NCBI GenBank assembly: GCA_947630755.1
Contig: CANRIU010000004.1
Span: 1 to 64,000, forward strand
DNA: 64,000 nt
Reading direction: 5' to 3'
DNA from: an uncultured Oscillospiraceae bacterium
Lineage (GTDB): Bacteria; Bacillota; Clostridia; Oscillospirales; Oscillospiraceae
Within the stretch, counting starts at the first letter, position 1, and each line of letters begins with the position of its first letter. The notes beneath the pieces were generated by a model that did not search any database, was not told where the DNA came from, and saw nothing but the letters and a program-made list of their open reading frames with translations. This document shows positions 38,900 through 48,418 of the stretch, in pieces. Made by a program: the position numbers and the translations under genes.

Positions 38900-40363
38900 T
38901 CAAACATTGGACAGGTCGTCGTCCGCCATGCAAAGGTGTACGGCGGCTGTCTTGAAGGTGCGGGGGAGGGCGAGAATGTGGGGGTCGGGACCCACGAACT
39001 TGCGCTTGGCGTCCTCAAGGGCCTCCTCGAAGGTGGCGCGGGTCTTGAGGCCCATGCCCCGGGCAATGCCCGGCTCCTGGGCGCCGACGATATATATGGC
39101 GGAGGTGTTCATCTCCGCTATATGTCCGCAGGACATCATGGAAAAGCCGTGGAAGGGGTGGAAGGCGTTGGCGAAGCGGTACTTGCGGATATAATCCTCC
39201 CGGGTGGCGAAATACTCGCCGTACCTGTTCATGTCAGCCAGAGTGTTCATATAATCGTGCTGGAAGAGCTCGTAGAGCTCCCGAAGGTAGGGCCAGCGCT
39301 CGTCATGGAAGTAGCCGTTGCAGATGGAGGAGCAGATTATGACGCAGTTTTCCTTCATTACGCGCTTGTGGCGGATCACCTGGGCGGAGAGGGCCTGCAT
39401 CATCTGTATGGGGTTGGTGCCCATGCCGTTTCCGTAGTGGAAGTCCTGGGGCATACCGAAGACCATAACGTCATATTTCTCTTTTGCGAAGGGCACATAG
39501 GTGCGCTTGTTGGCCAGCTTCCAGCTCTCGGGCTGCATCTGGGCGGCGTAGCCGGAGTATATGGCTATTTGCCGGGAGGCAGTGTCCAGCACGGCGTCGC
39601 AGCAGAAGAAGGGATGGCCCATCTTCTCCTCCATGTGCATACCGATCTCGTCAAAGAGCGTGCGCATCATGCTGTGTCCGGAGACGGGTACGAAGTCCTC
39701 ACGGTGCATGACCTTGGGGACGTGGTGGCTGGCGATGCTCCGCCAGTGGGTGATGCCCGTGGCGCAGTGCTTGTAGCCGCCGGAGTAGCCGCCGTAGGGG
39801 TTGCCCTGGGTGTGACCGATGAGGATGGGGATGTCGCACTCGTAGACGTACTTGTTCATCAGCACCGGGGCGCCGTGGCGGGCGGTGACGCCCAGGTCCA
39901 CCATGTGGTCGTAGTCCTCGCTGTCGTGGCTGGTGAGCTGGCCCGTGGGGTAGAACTCGTTGAAGAGCTCCTCGCCCAGAATCTTCTTCATCTCCGCAAC
40001 CGTCGCCCGGGGGTGAAGGCCGTTGGAGATGAGAAGGAGGATGTCCCGCTTCTCTACCCCGGCGGCATAGAGCTCGTCAAGGCAGGCGCGGATGGCAACC
40101 TTCCTGTGGCTGGTGGGCTGAGTGCCGCCCTTCACGATGTCGGGAATGACAAAGACCACCGTCTTGCCGGGGCCCGCCAGCTCCCGGAGGGAGGGCATAC
40201 CGATGGGGTTGCGGATGCTCTCAAGCGTGGCATTGTAGAGGCTGTCCCAGTCCTGGGGCAGGCAGGGGGGATCGGGGACCGTCTCACCGGGGATGAACAC
40301 CTCGGTGCTGTCGGGCAGCTCGGCGCTCATGAGGCCGTGTCCGTACTCAAAATCAAGCTTCAT
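38900..40363 (-). CDS. LarA homologue (lactate racemase-like, DUF2088), candidate nickel-pincer epimerase/racemase
   Basis: 487 aa; 'LLISNGLHPRATVAEMKKILGEE', 'ILIGHTQGNPYGGYSGGYKHCATGI'. Confidence 0.8.
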   Translation of the reverse strand: MKLDFEYGHGLMSAELPDSTEVFIPGETVPDPPCLPQDWDSLYNATLESIRNPIGMPSLRELAGPGKTVVFVIPDIVKGGTQPTSHRKVAIRACLDELYAAGVEKRDILLLISNGLHPRATVAEMKKILGEELFNEFYPTGQLTSHDSEDYDHMVDLGVTARHGAPVLMNKYVYECDIPILIGHTQGNPYGGYSGGYKHCATGITHWRSIASHHVPKVMHREDFVPVSGHSMMRTLFDEIGMHMEEKMGHPFFCCDAVLDTASRQIAIYSGYAAQMQPESWKLANKRTYVPFAKEKYDVMVFGMPQDFHYGNGMGTNPIQMMQALSAQVIRHKRVMKENCVIICSSICNGYFHDERWPYLRELYELFQHDYMNTLADMNRYGEYFATREDYIRKYRFANAFHPFHGFSMMSCGHIAEMNTSAIYIVGAQEPGIARGMGLKTRATFEEALEDAKRKFVGPDPHILALPRTFKTAAVHLCMADDDLSNV

Positions 40364-40387
40364 TTTTCCTCTTCCTCCTTATTTTTT

Positions 40388-41260
40388 TCATATCCCTTTA
40401 CCTGACGCGGTCAGGTATTTGTTACCTGACGCGGTCAGGTATTTGTCAATAATCTCAATGTACTCCTCCGGGTAGAAGCCGATTTCGCCGGAAAAGCGCG
40501 TCAGGGCGATGAGCCCGCCGTCGATCTCCGGGATGGAGGCCAGCATCTCGGCGTTGTCGGACTTAAGCCCGCCGCCGTACACCACGTCGCAGCCGCAGCG
40601 CTCCTTCACGAACCGGGCGATCATCTGGATGTAGTCGTGTCCCGCCGGGGTCTTGCCGGGGCCGATGGACCAGACGGGCTCGTAGCCTATGACCACCCGG
40701 GACCTGTCCACGCCGGAAAGCCCCGCGTCCAGCTGCTCGCCCAAGACCTCCTGCCAGCGGGGCTGCTCCTCGCTGGTCTCGCCGATGCAGTAGAGCACCG
40801 TAAGCCCCGCGGCCTGGGCGCATTTTATCTCCTGATTGAGGAGCCTGTTCACAGCGGACATATCCGCGACCCCCGCCTCCTGGAGAACGCCCTTCTTGTC
40901 GTTGCGCTCCTCGCAGTGGCCGATGAGGGTGGAAACGCACCCCATGGCCCGGACGATATTCGCCGTGCGGTTCGTGGTGAAGGCGCCGAAGTTTCCGCCC
41001 ACGGCCGTGTCCATGCGGTAGACGCCCTGGGAGCCTATCTTCACCGGGGAGCCCTCCGTCAGCGCCGCCACGGCGCCGAGAAGGTGTGCCTCCGGCAGGT
41101 ACTGGACGAATTCCACACTGGCGGGGTCATATTTCCGAAGGGCCTCCTGAGTGCCCTCCACCACCGCCCGGCCCCACTGGGGGAGGGGAGCAAGGCGGTT
41201 CACGCCGCCCAGCTCCACGGGGGTGTCAAAGCGTTTCAGATTCAAATAAAGGTGCTTCAT
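40388..41260 (-). CDS. Divergent triosephosphate isomerase-family protein
   Basis: 290 aa; 'YLNLKRF', 'TLIGHCEERN', 'VIGYEPVWSIGPGKTPAGHDY', 'VVYGGGLKSDNAEML'. Confidence 0.85.
   Translation of the reverse strand: MKHLYLNLKRFDTPVELGGVNRLAPLPQWGRAVVEGTQEALRKYDPASVEFVQYLPEAHLLGAVAALTEGSPVKIGSQGVYRMDTAVGGNFGAFTTNRTANIVRAMGCVSTLIGHCEERNDKKGVLQEAGVADMSAVNRLLNQEIKCAQAAGLTVLYCIGETSEEQPRWQEVLGEQLDAGLSGVDRSRVVIGYEPVWSIGPGKTPAGHDYIQMIARFVKERCGCDVVYGGGLKSDNAEMLASIPEIDGGLIALTRFSGEIGFYPEEYIEIIDKYLTASGNKYLTASGKGI
40399..40446. repeat. Perfect 24-bp tandem duplication at 3' end of TIM-like gene
   Basis: tacctgacgcggtcaggtatttgt x2; encodes repeated (D/N)KYLTASG; each unit contains the palindrome acctgac-gcg-gtcaggt. 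Confidence 0.95.
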
Positions 41261-41277
41261 TTTATACTCTCCTCCTC

Positions 41278-42141
41278 TTATTTCGTGACGCGGCGGATGA
41301 AGCCTGCGTAGATCTGCTGGACCTCCTCCTCAAAAAAGCGCATGTCGGCGTGCCCGGCGCCCTTAAGGACGATAAGCTCCGCGTCCTGTCCGGCCCGGGT
41401 GAGGGCGCCGTACAGCTCCTCGCTCTGAGACAGGGGCACGATGCTGTCGGCGTCGCCGTGGAGGATGAGGGTGGGCGGGAGCCGACGCTCCGGGGAGATG
41501 TAGCCTGTTATCACCGCGGGCTCCAGGAGCGCCGCGGCCCGCTCGGGGTCCCGGCAGCCCGTAAGGCGCTCCGCGACGGAGCCGGGGCCGAACCCTTCAA
41601 AGCGGAGGTCGACGGGGCCGTACAGGTCTATGACGCCGCTGACCCCGGCGGAAACCGCCGGGTCATCGCCGCGGCCGAAGCGCTCCGCGGCATATGCCTC
41701 CAGCAGGGCAAGATGCGCCCCGGCGGAGCCGCCCATGATGACTATTCTGTCCGGGTCCCCGCCGTAGCGGGAGGCGTTGGCGCGGACAAAGCGCACGGCG
41801 CTGACCACGTCCTCCGCGCAGCCGGGGAAGGGGGAGTCCTCAAAGCCCCTGTACTCGGGCATCACCACAAGAAAGCCCTTTTCCGCCAGCCTTGTAAGCC
41901 AGGGTATGCGCATCTTCACCAGCGGGCGGCGAAAGCCCCCTCCGGCTAAGAATATCACTACCGGGACAGGACCATGGGAGCCGCCCTCCATGGCCTGCCG
42001 GGACTGAAGGAGCTGCGCCTTCAGGGACATTCCGGCGGACGGATTGGGTCTGCCGACCTCCCTTCCGTACCTGCGGGCAAATTCGACGTCCTCAAGGTAA
42101 CAGCAGCAGGGAGATTTGAGCTCAACACTGATGCTCTTCAT
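41278..42141 (-). CDS. Alpha/beta-hydrolase (carbohydrate-esterase/lipase-like)
   Basis: 'VPVVIFLAGGGFRRPLVKMRIPWLTRLAEKGFLVVMPEYRG', 'IVIMGGSAGAHLALLEAYA', 'LILHGDADSIVPLSQSEELYGAL'; ATG 42141 preceded by AGGAGG. Confidence 0.85.
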   Translation of the reverse strand: MKSISVELKSPCCCYLEDVEFARRYGREVGRPNPSAGMSLKAQLLQSRQAMEGGSHGPVPVVIFLAGGGFRRPLVKMRIPWLTRLAEKGFLVVMPEYRGFEDSPFPGCAEDVVSAVRFVRANASRYGGDPDRIVIMGGSAGAHLALLEAYAAERFGRGDDPAVSAGVSGVIDLYGPVDLRFEGFGPGSVAERLTGCRDPERAAALLEPAVITGYISPERRLPPTLILHGDADSIVPLSQSEELYGALTRAGQDAELIVLKGAGHADMRFFEEEVQQIYAGFIRRVTK

Positions 42142-42181
42142 AGTGACGGCCTCCTTCATGTGACATGACCGCTCGCCAGGG

Positions 42182-43462
42182 TCACTTACCAAGTATTTTG
42201 AACATCCCCTGCTTGTACGCCTCAACTCCCGGCTGGTCGAAGGGGTTTACCCCCAAGATGAGCCCGGAGAGGTAGCAGGAGAACATGAAGAAGTAAAAGA
42301 GCTTGCCGAAGGCGTACTCGCCGAGCTTTTCAACCTCGATCACATTGCAGGGCATGACCCGGCTGTGGGCGTCAACGGTAGCGGTGAAGGCGGCCTTGTT
42401 CATCTGGTGATAGTCCATGCCGTCGAGATACCCAAATCTGTCGTCCACCTCGTCGGCGCGGAGCACAAGGGAGCTGTCCTGCTCCTTGACATCAATAAAT
42501 GTCTCCATGATGCACCTGGTGCCGTCCTGCAAAAACTGTCCGATGGAGTGCAGGTCCTCGGAGAAGCTGCCCGCCACGGGGTAGAGGCCGAGACCGTCCT
42601 TGCCCTCGCTCTCGCCAAAGAGCTGCACCCACCACTTGGAGAAGCGGAAGAAGCGGGGCTCAAAGAAGGAAAGCATCTCCATCCTGTATCCGGCCTTATA
42701 GGCGGCGTTGCGCTGGAGCGCGTACCTGAGAGCGGGGTTCTCCGCCGTCATGTCGCCCTTGAGCGCCGCCTCCATGTCAGCGGCGCCCCTGGCCAGGGCA
42801 CGGATGTCAAAGCCCGCCACCGCCAAGGGAAGAAGTCCCACGGGGGTGAGGGCCGTGAACCGCCCGCCCACGTCGGAGGGGAAGGGGATGAAGGTGAAGC
42901 CGTGCTCCTTTGAAATATCCTCAAAGTGGCTGCCGATGGTCCCGGTGGTGACGACCCGCTTCTGCCAGCCCTCGCCGTATGTGTCACGGAGGAAGGTCCT
43001 CAGCGCGCGGAAGGCCGCGCCGGGCTCCAGCGTCTCAAAATTCTTGGCTATTACATCAATATAAACGCTCTTTTTACCGCGAAGGTGCTCGATGACCCCG
43101 TTTATGCTGTGGGGGGAGAGGGAGTTGCCCGCCCAGACTATCTCCGGCGCGCCCTCCACGGGCTCCAGCGCCTCCACTACGGCCCGGGCCGCCTGATTGG
43201 AGCCGCCGATGCCCACCACGACGAAGGCGTCGGCGTCGGCGCGGATGCGCGCCGCCAGCTCCTCGTACCTGGAGAGCCACTCCTCGCCGGACCACTCGGA
43301 GGTCCTGTGCCAGCCCAGGCTCTCGGCGTAGCACTCCTGCCCCTGGCAGACGGTGCGGAGCTTTTCAAGTCCCGCCGCCGTCTCCTTTTCTCCGGGGGAG
43401 GGGACAAGTCCCGCCGGATCCAAAGATTTAAAGGTGAAATCGGTCTGATTATTGACGCTCAC
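42182..43462 (-). CDS. pgi: Glucose-6-phosphate isomerase
   Basis: 426 aa; 'FVVVGIGGSNQAARAVVEAL', 'RFTALTPVGLLPLAVAGFD', 'QPGVEAYKQGMFKILGK'. Confidence 0.93.
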   Translation of the reverse strand: MSVNNQTDFTFKSLDPAGLVPSPGEKETAAGLEKLRTVCQGQECYAESLGWHRTSEWSGEEWLSRYEELAARIRADADAFVVVGIGGSNQAARAVVEALEPVEGAPEIVWAGNSLSPHSINGVIEHLRGKKSVYIDVIAKNFETLEPGAAFRALRTFLRDTYGEGWQKRVVTTGTIGSHFEDISKEHGFTFIPFPSDVGGRFTALTPVGLLPLAVAGFDIRALARGAADMEAALKGDMTAENPALRYALQRNAAYKAGYRMEMLSFFEPRFFRFSKWWVQLFGESEGKDGLGLYPVAGSFSEDLHSIGQFLQDGTRCIMETFIDVKEQDSSLVLRADEVDDRFGYLDGMDYHQMNKAAFTATVDAHSRVMPCNVIEVEKLGEYAFGKLFYFFMFSCYLSGLILGVNPFDQPGVEAYKQGMFKILGK

Positions 43463-43734
43463 TTATAATCACCCCATTTATTTAATTTGATTTAAAAAAT
43501 ACTTTACAAGCGTTTTGACAAATTGTCAATACTAAAAGATGTAAAAATTTAAAATTAGGCAGTATAGCTAAAAACAGCTGCGATATTTTATCAAAAATGC
43601 CATCTTGCAATTTGGCGTAAGAGGAATATAATTAAATAAAAAAATTATTTCAGCGGATTTTAAAATTTGCGAAATATTCAGGTAACAACAGGGGAGGACA
43701 GACGGAAACATGCTAAAACCCCTGACAGTTTTTT

Positions 43735-43763
43735 CTGACACGTTTATAAAAATGTTTTAAAAT
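43735..43763 (+). promoter_or_regulatory. Promoter for ABC transporter operon
   Basis: CTGACA-17-TAAAAT about 75 nt upstream of the likely start. Confidence 0.6.
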
Positions 43764-43821
43764 GTAAATATACGGCGCAAGGTGAAAGCCGCCGTGTATA
43801 TAAATCACGAAAATAAAATGA

Positions 43822-45456
43822 ATGAAAGGAAAGATCAAGATGAAACTCAGAAAAGCATTATCTATCGTCCTGGCAGTGCTGATGCTGGTTTCCGTCCTTG
43901 CCGCCTGCGGCGGGGAGAAGACCCCCAACACTCCCGACACCCCCAACACCCCCAGTACCCCTGACGGCGGCAACGGTGGCGGCGGCGCCGAGAAGACAGG
44001 CGACGGAGTTCTCACCGTCGGCTACGCGACCGTTATCGACTCCATGACCCCGTTCCGTTCCAACACCGGGCAGGACGCCCCCTACATGACCCTCCTCTTC
44101 GAGTCCCTTGCCGTTCTCAACGACCAGAGCGAGTATGTCAAGTGGGCCGCGAAGGACTACACCACCAGCGACGGCGGCTTCACCTATGATGTTGAGATCT
44201 ACGACAACATCACCGACTCCGCCGGCAACCACATCACCGCCGACGACATCGTCTGGTTCCTGGAGGAGACCATCAAGGCCGCCCTCAAGCCCGACTTCTC
44301 CAAGATCGAGTCCGTCACCAAGACCGGCGACTACACCTTCCAGGTGAAGCTCTCCAGCAACATGGTGGGCCTCTTCGACAGCCTCATGAAGCACACCTTC
44401 GTCATCTCCAAGGCCGCCTACGAGGCCAGCAAGGACGGCTTCGCCACCGAGTGCGTCACCACCTCCGCCTACAAGGTCACGGGCTTTGAGGCCAGCTCCT
44501 ACATAACCTTCGAGAAGCGCGACGACTACTGGCAGGACGAGTCCCTTGTCCCCGAGTGCGTCGCCGCCAAGACCCCGAAGATCACCTTCCGCTTCATCAC
44601 CGAGGCCTCCCAGATGGGCACCGCCCTTGAGACCGGCACCGTGGACATGGTCATCGACATGCCCTCCGCCACCGCCGTCCAGTATCTCGACAACAGCGCC
44701 TACTCCAGCTGGGAGTCCCCCAACATGCAGGGCTGGACGCTGTTCTTCTCCGGCGCTGACAGCCGCCCCGTTGCCAACGACGTGAAGCTCCGTCAGGCCA
44801 TCTGCACCGCCATCGATCCCCAGGGCCTGATCACCGCCATCGCCTCCGGCCACGGCAGCCCCATGTACGATGTCTGCCCGCCCACCGCCATCGGCTACAA
44901 CCCCAAGTGGGATTCCGAGGACTACTACAACTACGATGAGGATGCCGCGAAGGCCCTTCTCGCGGAGTCCGATTACGCCGGACAGGAGCTGGAGATCCTC
45001 TGCGGCAGCTCCAACCAGCGCATGGCTGAGGTCATCCAGGGGTATCTCGGAGCCATCGGCATCAACGTAAAGCTCAACGCCCTCGACATGGCCCAGCTCA
45101 CCGCCATCCGTCTTGACGGCACCAAGTACGACATGTTCATCAACACCATCGGCGCCACCACCCTCGCTAACCACTGGTCCATCCGCTATGACCCCAACGC
45201 ATACGCCACCGGCGACGGCACCAGCCGCCACGACTACACCCTTGGCGAGATGCTCTACAAGACCTGGACCGTTGACGGCTACACCGAGGAGAACATCGAC
45301 GAGGTCCACTACTATATTAAGGACAACGCCATCGCCTACGGCCTCTTTAACCCCCAGCGCTTCACCATCTGGCGCTCCGACCTTGGGATAGAGAACACCG
45401 TCTACGACTATGCCGGCTGGCCCTCCGTTGCGGCGACCACCTTCACCAACGCCTGA
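43822..45456 (+). CDS. Family 5 (peptide/nickel/oligosaccharide-type) ABC substrate-binding lipoprotein (start likely 43840)
   Basis: Lipobox 'LVSVLAACGG'; SBP_bac_5-like 'YDNITDSAGNHITADDIVWFLEETI'. Confidence 0.92.
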   Translation: MKGKIKMKLRKALSIVLAVLMLVSVLAACGGEKTPNTPDTPNTPSTPDGGNGGGGAEKTGDGVLTVGYATVIDSMTPFRSNTGQDAPYMTLLFESLAVLNDQSEYVKWAAKDYTTSDGGFTYDVEIYDNITDSAGNHITADDIVWFLEETIKAALKPDFSKIESVTKTGDYTFQVKLSSNMVGLFDSLMKHTFVISKAAYEASKDGFATECVTTSAYKVTGFEASSYITFEKRDDYWQDESLVPECVAAKTPKITFRFITEASQMGTALETGTVDMVIDMPSATAVQYLDNSAYSSWESPNMQGWTLFFSGADSRPVANDVKLRQAICTAIDPQGLITAIASGHGSPMYDVCPPTAIGYNPKWDSEDYYNYDEDAAKALLAESDYAGQELEILCGSSNQRMAEVIQGYLGAIGINVKLNALDMAQLTAIRLDGTKYDMFINTIGATTLANHWSIRYDPNAYATGDGTSRHDYTLGEMLYKTWTVDGYTEENIDEVHYYIKDNAIAYGLFNPQRFTIWRSDLGIENTVYDYAGWPSVAATTFTNA

Positions 45457-45493
45457 TTTGACTTAAAGCTTAAAAAATAATCACGGATCTATG

Positions 45494-45521
45494 CTCAGGC
45501 GAGGTTTTTACCTCGCCTGAG
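45494..45521 (+). promoter_or_regulatory. 12-bp stem hairpin between SBP and permease genes (attenuator or mRNA-stability element)
   Basis: ctcaggcgaggt-tttt-acctcgcctgag. Confidence 0.7.
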
Positions 45522-45541
45522 ACAAAAACGGAGGAGACTTT

Positions 45542-46510
45542 ATGGGAAGATACATTATAAAGCGACTGCTCTGGATGATCCCAATAGCCCTGGGTGTTGC
45601 AATACTGGTCTTTACCCTGATGACCTTCACCCCGGGCGATCCGGCTCAGACCCTTCTGGGCGCCACGGCCACCGAGGAGGATCTGAACGCGAAAAGGGAG
45701 GAGCTGGGGCTTAACGATCCCTATTTTGTGAGGCTTTTCGACTATCTGGGCGACGTGTTTATCCGCTTTGATCTGGGCAACTCCTGGATAACGAGCGTCA
45801 GCATCATTGACACCATCAAGATCCGTATGCCCCGCACCGTCATCCTCACTGTCGTAACTTTGATAATCGCCTTCGGCCTTGGCATACCGCTGGGGGTGCT
45901 GGCGGCGACCCACCAGAATAAATGGCAGGACAGCGTCTCCATGGTCCTGGCCATGATCGGTGTCGCCATACCGAACTTCTGGCTCGCGCTATTGCTTGTG
46001 GTGGCCTTCTCGGTGAAGCTGAGATGGCTGCCCGCCATGGGCATTGAGATGGGCCTCATAAGCTACATACTGCCGGCCCTCTCCAACTGCACCGGAGCTC
46101 TGGCAAACTGCGCCCGGCAGACCAGGTCCTCAATGCTCGACGTCATCCGCGCAGACTACATCACCACCGCCCGCTCCAAGGGCGTCCCCGAGCGCAGCGT
46201 CATCTATAAGCACGCTTTGAAAAACGCCCTCATCCCCATCATCACCGCCGCCGGCACAGCCTTCGGGCGCCTCCTTGGCGGAGCGATGATAATCGAGACC
46301 ATCTTCGATATCCCCGGCATGGGCACCTACATCATCGGCTCCCTTAACAACCGCGACTACCCCGTGGTGCAGGGGGGCACCATCTTCCTCGCCATTGTTT
46401 TCAGCATCCTGATGCTCCTGGTCGACCTCCTCTACGCCGCTGTCGACCCCCGTATCAAGGCCCAGTATGCCTCCAGCAAAAAGAGAAAGAAGGTGAAGGC
46501 GAATGCCTGA
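45542..46510 (+). CDS. ABC transporter permease, DppB/OppB type
   Basis: 322 aa; 'MGRYIIKRLLWMIPIALGVAILVFTLMTFTPGDPA', 'ALANCARQTRSSMLDVIRADYITTARSKGVPE'. Confidence 0.95.
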   Translation: MGRYIIKRLLWMIPIALGVAILVFTLMTFTPGDPAQTLLGATATEEDLNAKREELGLNDPYFVRLFDYLGDVFIRFDLGNSWITSVSIIDTIKIRMPRTVILTVVTLIIAFGLGIPLGVLAATHQNKWQDSVSMVLAMIGVAIPNFWLALLLVVAFSVKLRWLPAMGIEMGLISYILPALSNCTGALANCARQTRSSMLDVIRADYITTARSKGVPERSVIYKHALKNALIPIITAAGTAFGRLLGGAMIIETIFDIPGMGTYIIGSLNNRDYPVVQGGTIFLAIVFSILMLLVDLLYAAVDPRIKAQYASSKKRKKVKANA

Positions 46511-47393
46511 GACGAAAACCGCTCCCGCTCCCCAGCAGCACAAGGCGAAGAAAAAGAGCGAGTTTATGCGCGTCATGCGCCAGCTGAGCAAGAATAAGCT
46601 CGCCATGATCGGCATCGCCGTCCTCATCATCGAGATACTTCTCGCCGCTCTGGCCCCCTGGATAGCGCCCTATGAGTACGACAAGATGGACATCCCCAAC
46701 GCCTTCGCCACCCCCTCCGCCGAGCACCTCTTCGGCACGGACGACATGGGCCGCGACATCTTCAGCCGCGTCCTCTACGGCGGGCGGTACTCCATCTCCA
46801 CTGGTATCCTCGCGGTGCTCATCTCCACGGTCCTCGGTATCTGCGTGGGCTCCGTCGCCGGATACTTCGGCGGACAGGTGGACAACATCATCATGCGCCT
46901 GCTCGATATAATCCAGGCCATCCCCGGTATGCTCCTTATGATAGTCATAGCCTCCGTGCTTGGCCCCGGATTTATCAACACCGTCATAGCTCTTTCAGTG
47001 GGAAGCATTCCCGCCAGCGCCCGTATGCTCCGTGCGCAGATGCTCAAGGAGCGCGAGAACGAGTACATCGAGGCCTCCCAGTCCATCAACTGCAGCAAGT
47101 TCCGCATAATCTTCAGCCACCTGCTGCCCAACTGCATGTCCCCGATGATAGTCAGCTCCACCATGGGTGTTGCCCAGACAATCACCACCGCCGCGGGCCT
47201 GTCCTTCATCGGCCTCGGCGTACAGCCCCCCACGCCTGAGTGGGGCGCAATGCTCTCCGCGGCCCGTCAGTTCATGCGTCAGGCCCCCCACCTCATCATC
47301 TTCCCGGGCCTGGCCATCGCTCTCACGGTGCTGGTGCTCAACTTCGTGGGCGACGGACTGCGCGACGCCCTCGACCCGAAGCTGAAGAACTGA
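46503..47393 (+). CDS. ABC transporter permease, DppC/OppC type
   Basis: 296 aa; 'HLFGTDDMGRDIFSRVLYGGRYS', 'AAGLSFIGLGVQPPTPEWGAML'. Confidence 0.95.
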   Translation: MPETKTAPAPQQHKAKKKSEFMRVMRQLSKNKLAMIGIAVLIIEILLAALAPWIAPYEYDKMDIPNAFATPSAEHLFGTDDMGRDIFSRVLYGGRYSISTGILAVLISTVLGICVGSVAGYFGGQVDNIIMRLLDIIQAIPGMLLMIVIASVLGPGFINTVIALSVGSIPASARMLRAQMLKERENEYIEASQSINCSKFRIIFSHLLPNCMSPMIVSSTMGVAQTITTAAGLSFIGLGVQPPTPEWGAMLSAARQFMRQAPHLIIFPGLAIALTVLVLNFVGDGLRDALDPKLKN

Positions 47394-47410
47394 GAGGGGA
47401 GGAACGATAA

Positions 47411-48418
47411 ATGGCAGAGAAAAATCCGAATACCGACCGTCCCTTCCTTGACATCAAGGACCTGGTGGTCGAATATGTCTCCGACGGCGAGACTGTCCAC
47501 GCGGTCAACGGCGTGAGCCTCCATCTGGAGCGGGGCAAGACCCTGGGGCTCGTGGGCGAGACCGGCGCCGGCAAGACCACAATAGCCAAGTCCATCCTGC
47601 GCATACTTCCCGACGTGGGCGCGAAGATCTGCGGCGGCGAGGTACACCTTGACGGCGAGAACCTTCTGGAGCTCCCGGAGGTGGAGATGCGCAAGATCCG
47701 CGGCAACAAGATCTCCATGATATTCCAGGACCCCATGACCGCCCTCAACCCGGTGCAGACTGTCGGCGACCAGATCGCCGAGGTCGTCCGCCTCCACTTA
47801 GAGCACGGCGACCGCACCGACCCCGTGGAGCGTGCCAAGGAGATGCTGGAGATCGTGGGCATCCCCGCCGAGCGATTCAGCGAGTACCCCCACCAGTTCT
47901 CCGGCGGCATGAAGCAGCGCGTGGTCATAGCCATAGCTCTTGCCTGCAACCCGGACCTGCTGCTCGCCGACGAGCCCACCACGGCTCTTGACGTGACCAT
48001 CCAGGCCCAGGTGCTGGACCTCATCGCCGACCTTCGCAACAAGTACAACACCGCCATGCTCCTCATCACCCACGACATGGGCGTCGTCGCCCAGGTCTGC
48101 GACGATGTGGCCGTCATCTACGCCGGGAACATCGTGGAGTACGGCACGAAGCGCCAGGTGTTCAAGCACCCCACCCACCCCTACACCATCGGCCTCTTCG
48201 GCGCCATCCCCGACATGAACGAGGACGAGGAGTGGCTCCACCCCATCGACGGGCTGCCCCCCGATCCCACGAACCTGCCCCAGGGCTGCGCGTTCAGCCC
48301 CCGCTGCCCCTACGCCACCGACGAGTGCCGTAAGGAGGCAATCAAGGTCTACAGGACCGCCGACGGTCATGACTGCCGCTGCTGCCGCATTGAGGCAATA
48401 GCGAAGAAGGAGGGTTGA
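47411..48418 (+). CDS. ABC transporter ATP-binding protein, DppD/OppD type
   Basis: Walker A 'GETGAGKTTIAKSIL', 'FSGGMKQRVVIAIALACNPDLLLADEPTTALD', C-terminal CxxRCPY-type motif. Confidence 0.95.
   Translation: MAEKNPNTDRPFLDIKDLVVEYVSDGETVHAVNGVSLHLERGKTLGLVGETGAGKTTIAKSILRILPDVGAKICGGEVHLDGENLLELPEVEMRKIRGNKISMIFQDPMTALNPVQTVGDQIAEVVRLHLEHGDRTDPVERAKEMLEIVGIPAERFSEYPHQFSGGMKQRVVIAIALACNPDLLLADEPTTALDVTIQAQVLDLIADLRNKYNTAMLLITHDMGVVAQVCDDVAVIYAGNIVEYGTKRQVFKHPTHPYTIGLFGAIPDMNEDEEWLHPIDGLPPDPTNLPQGCAFSPRCPYATDECRKEAIKVYRTADGHDCRCCRIEAIAKKEG

Noticed and set aside
43858-45309. 483-aa minus-strand ORF antisense to the SBP gene
   Set aside because: Antisense of a clear lipoprotein gene; Gly/Val/Asp-rich with no domain.
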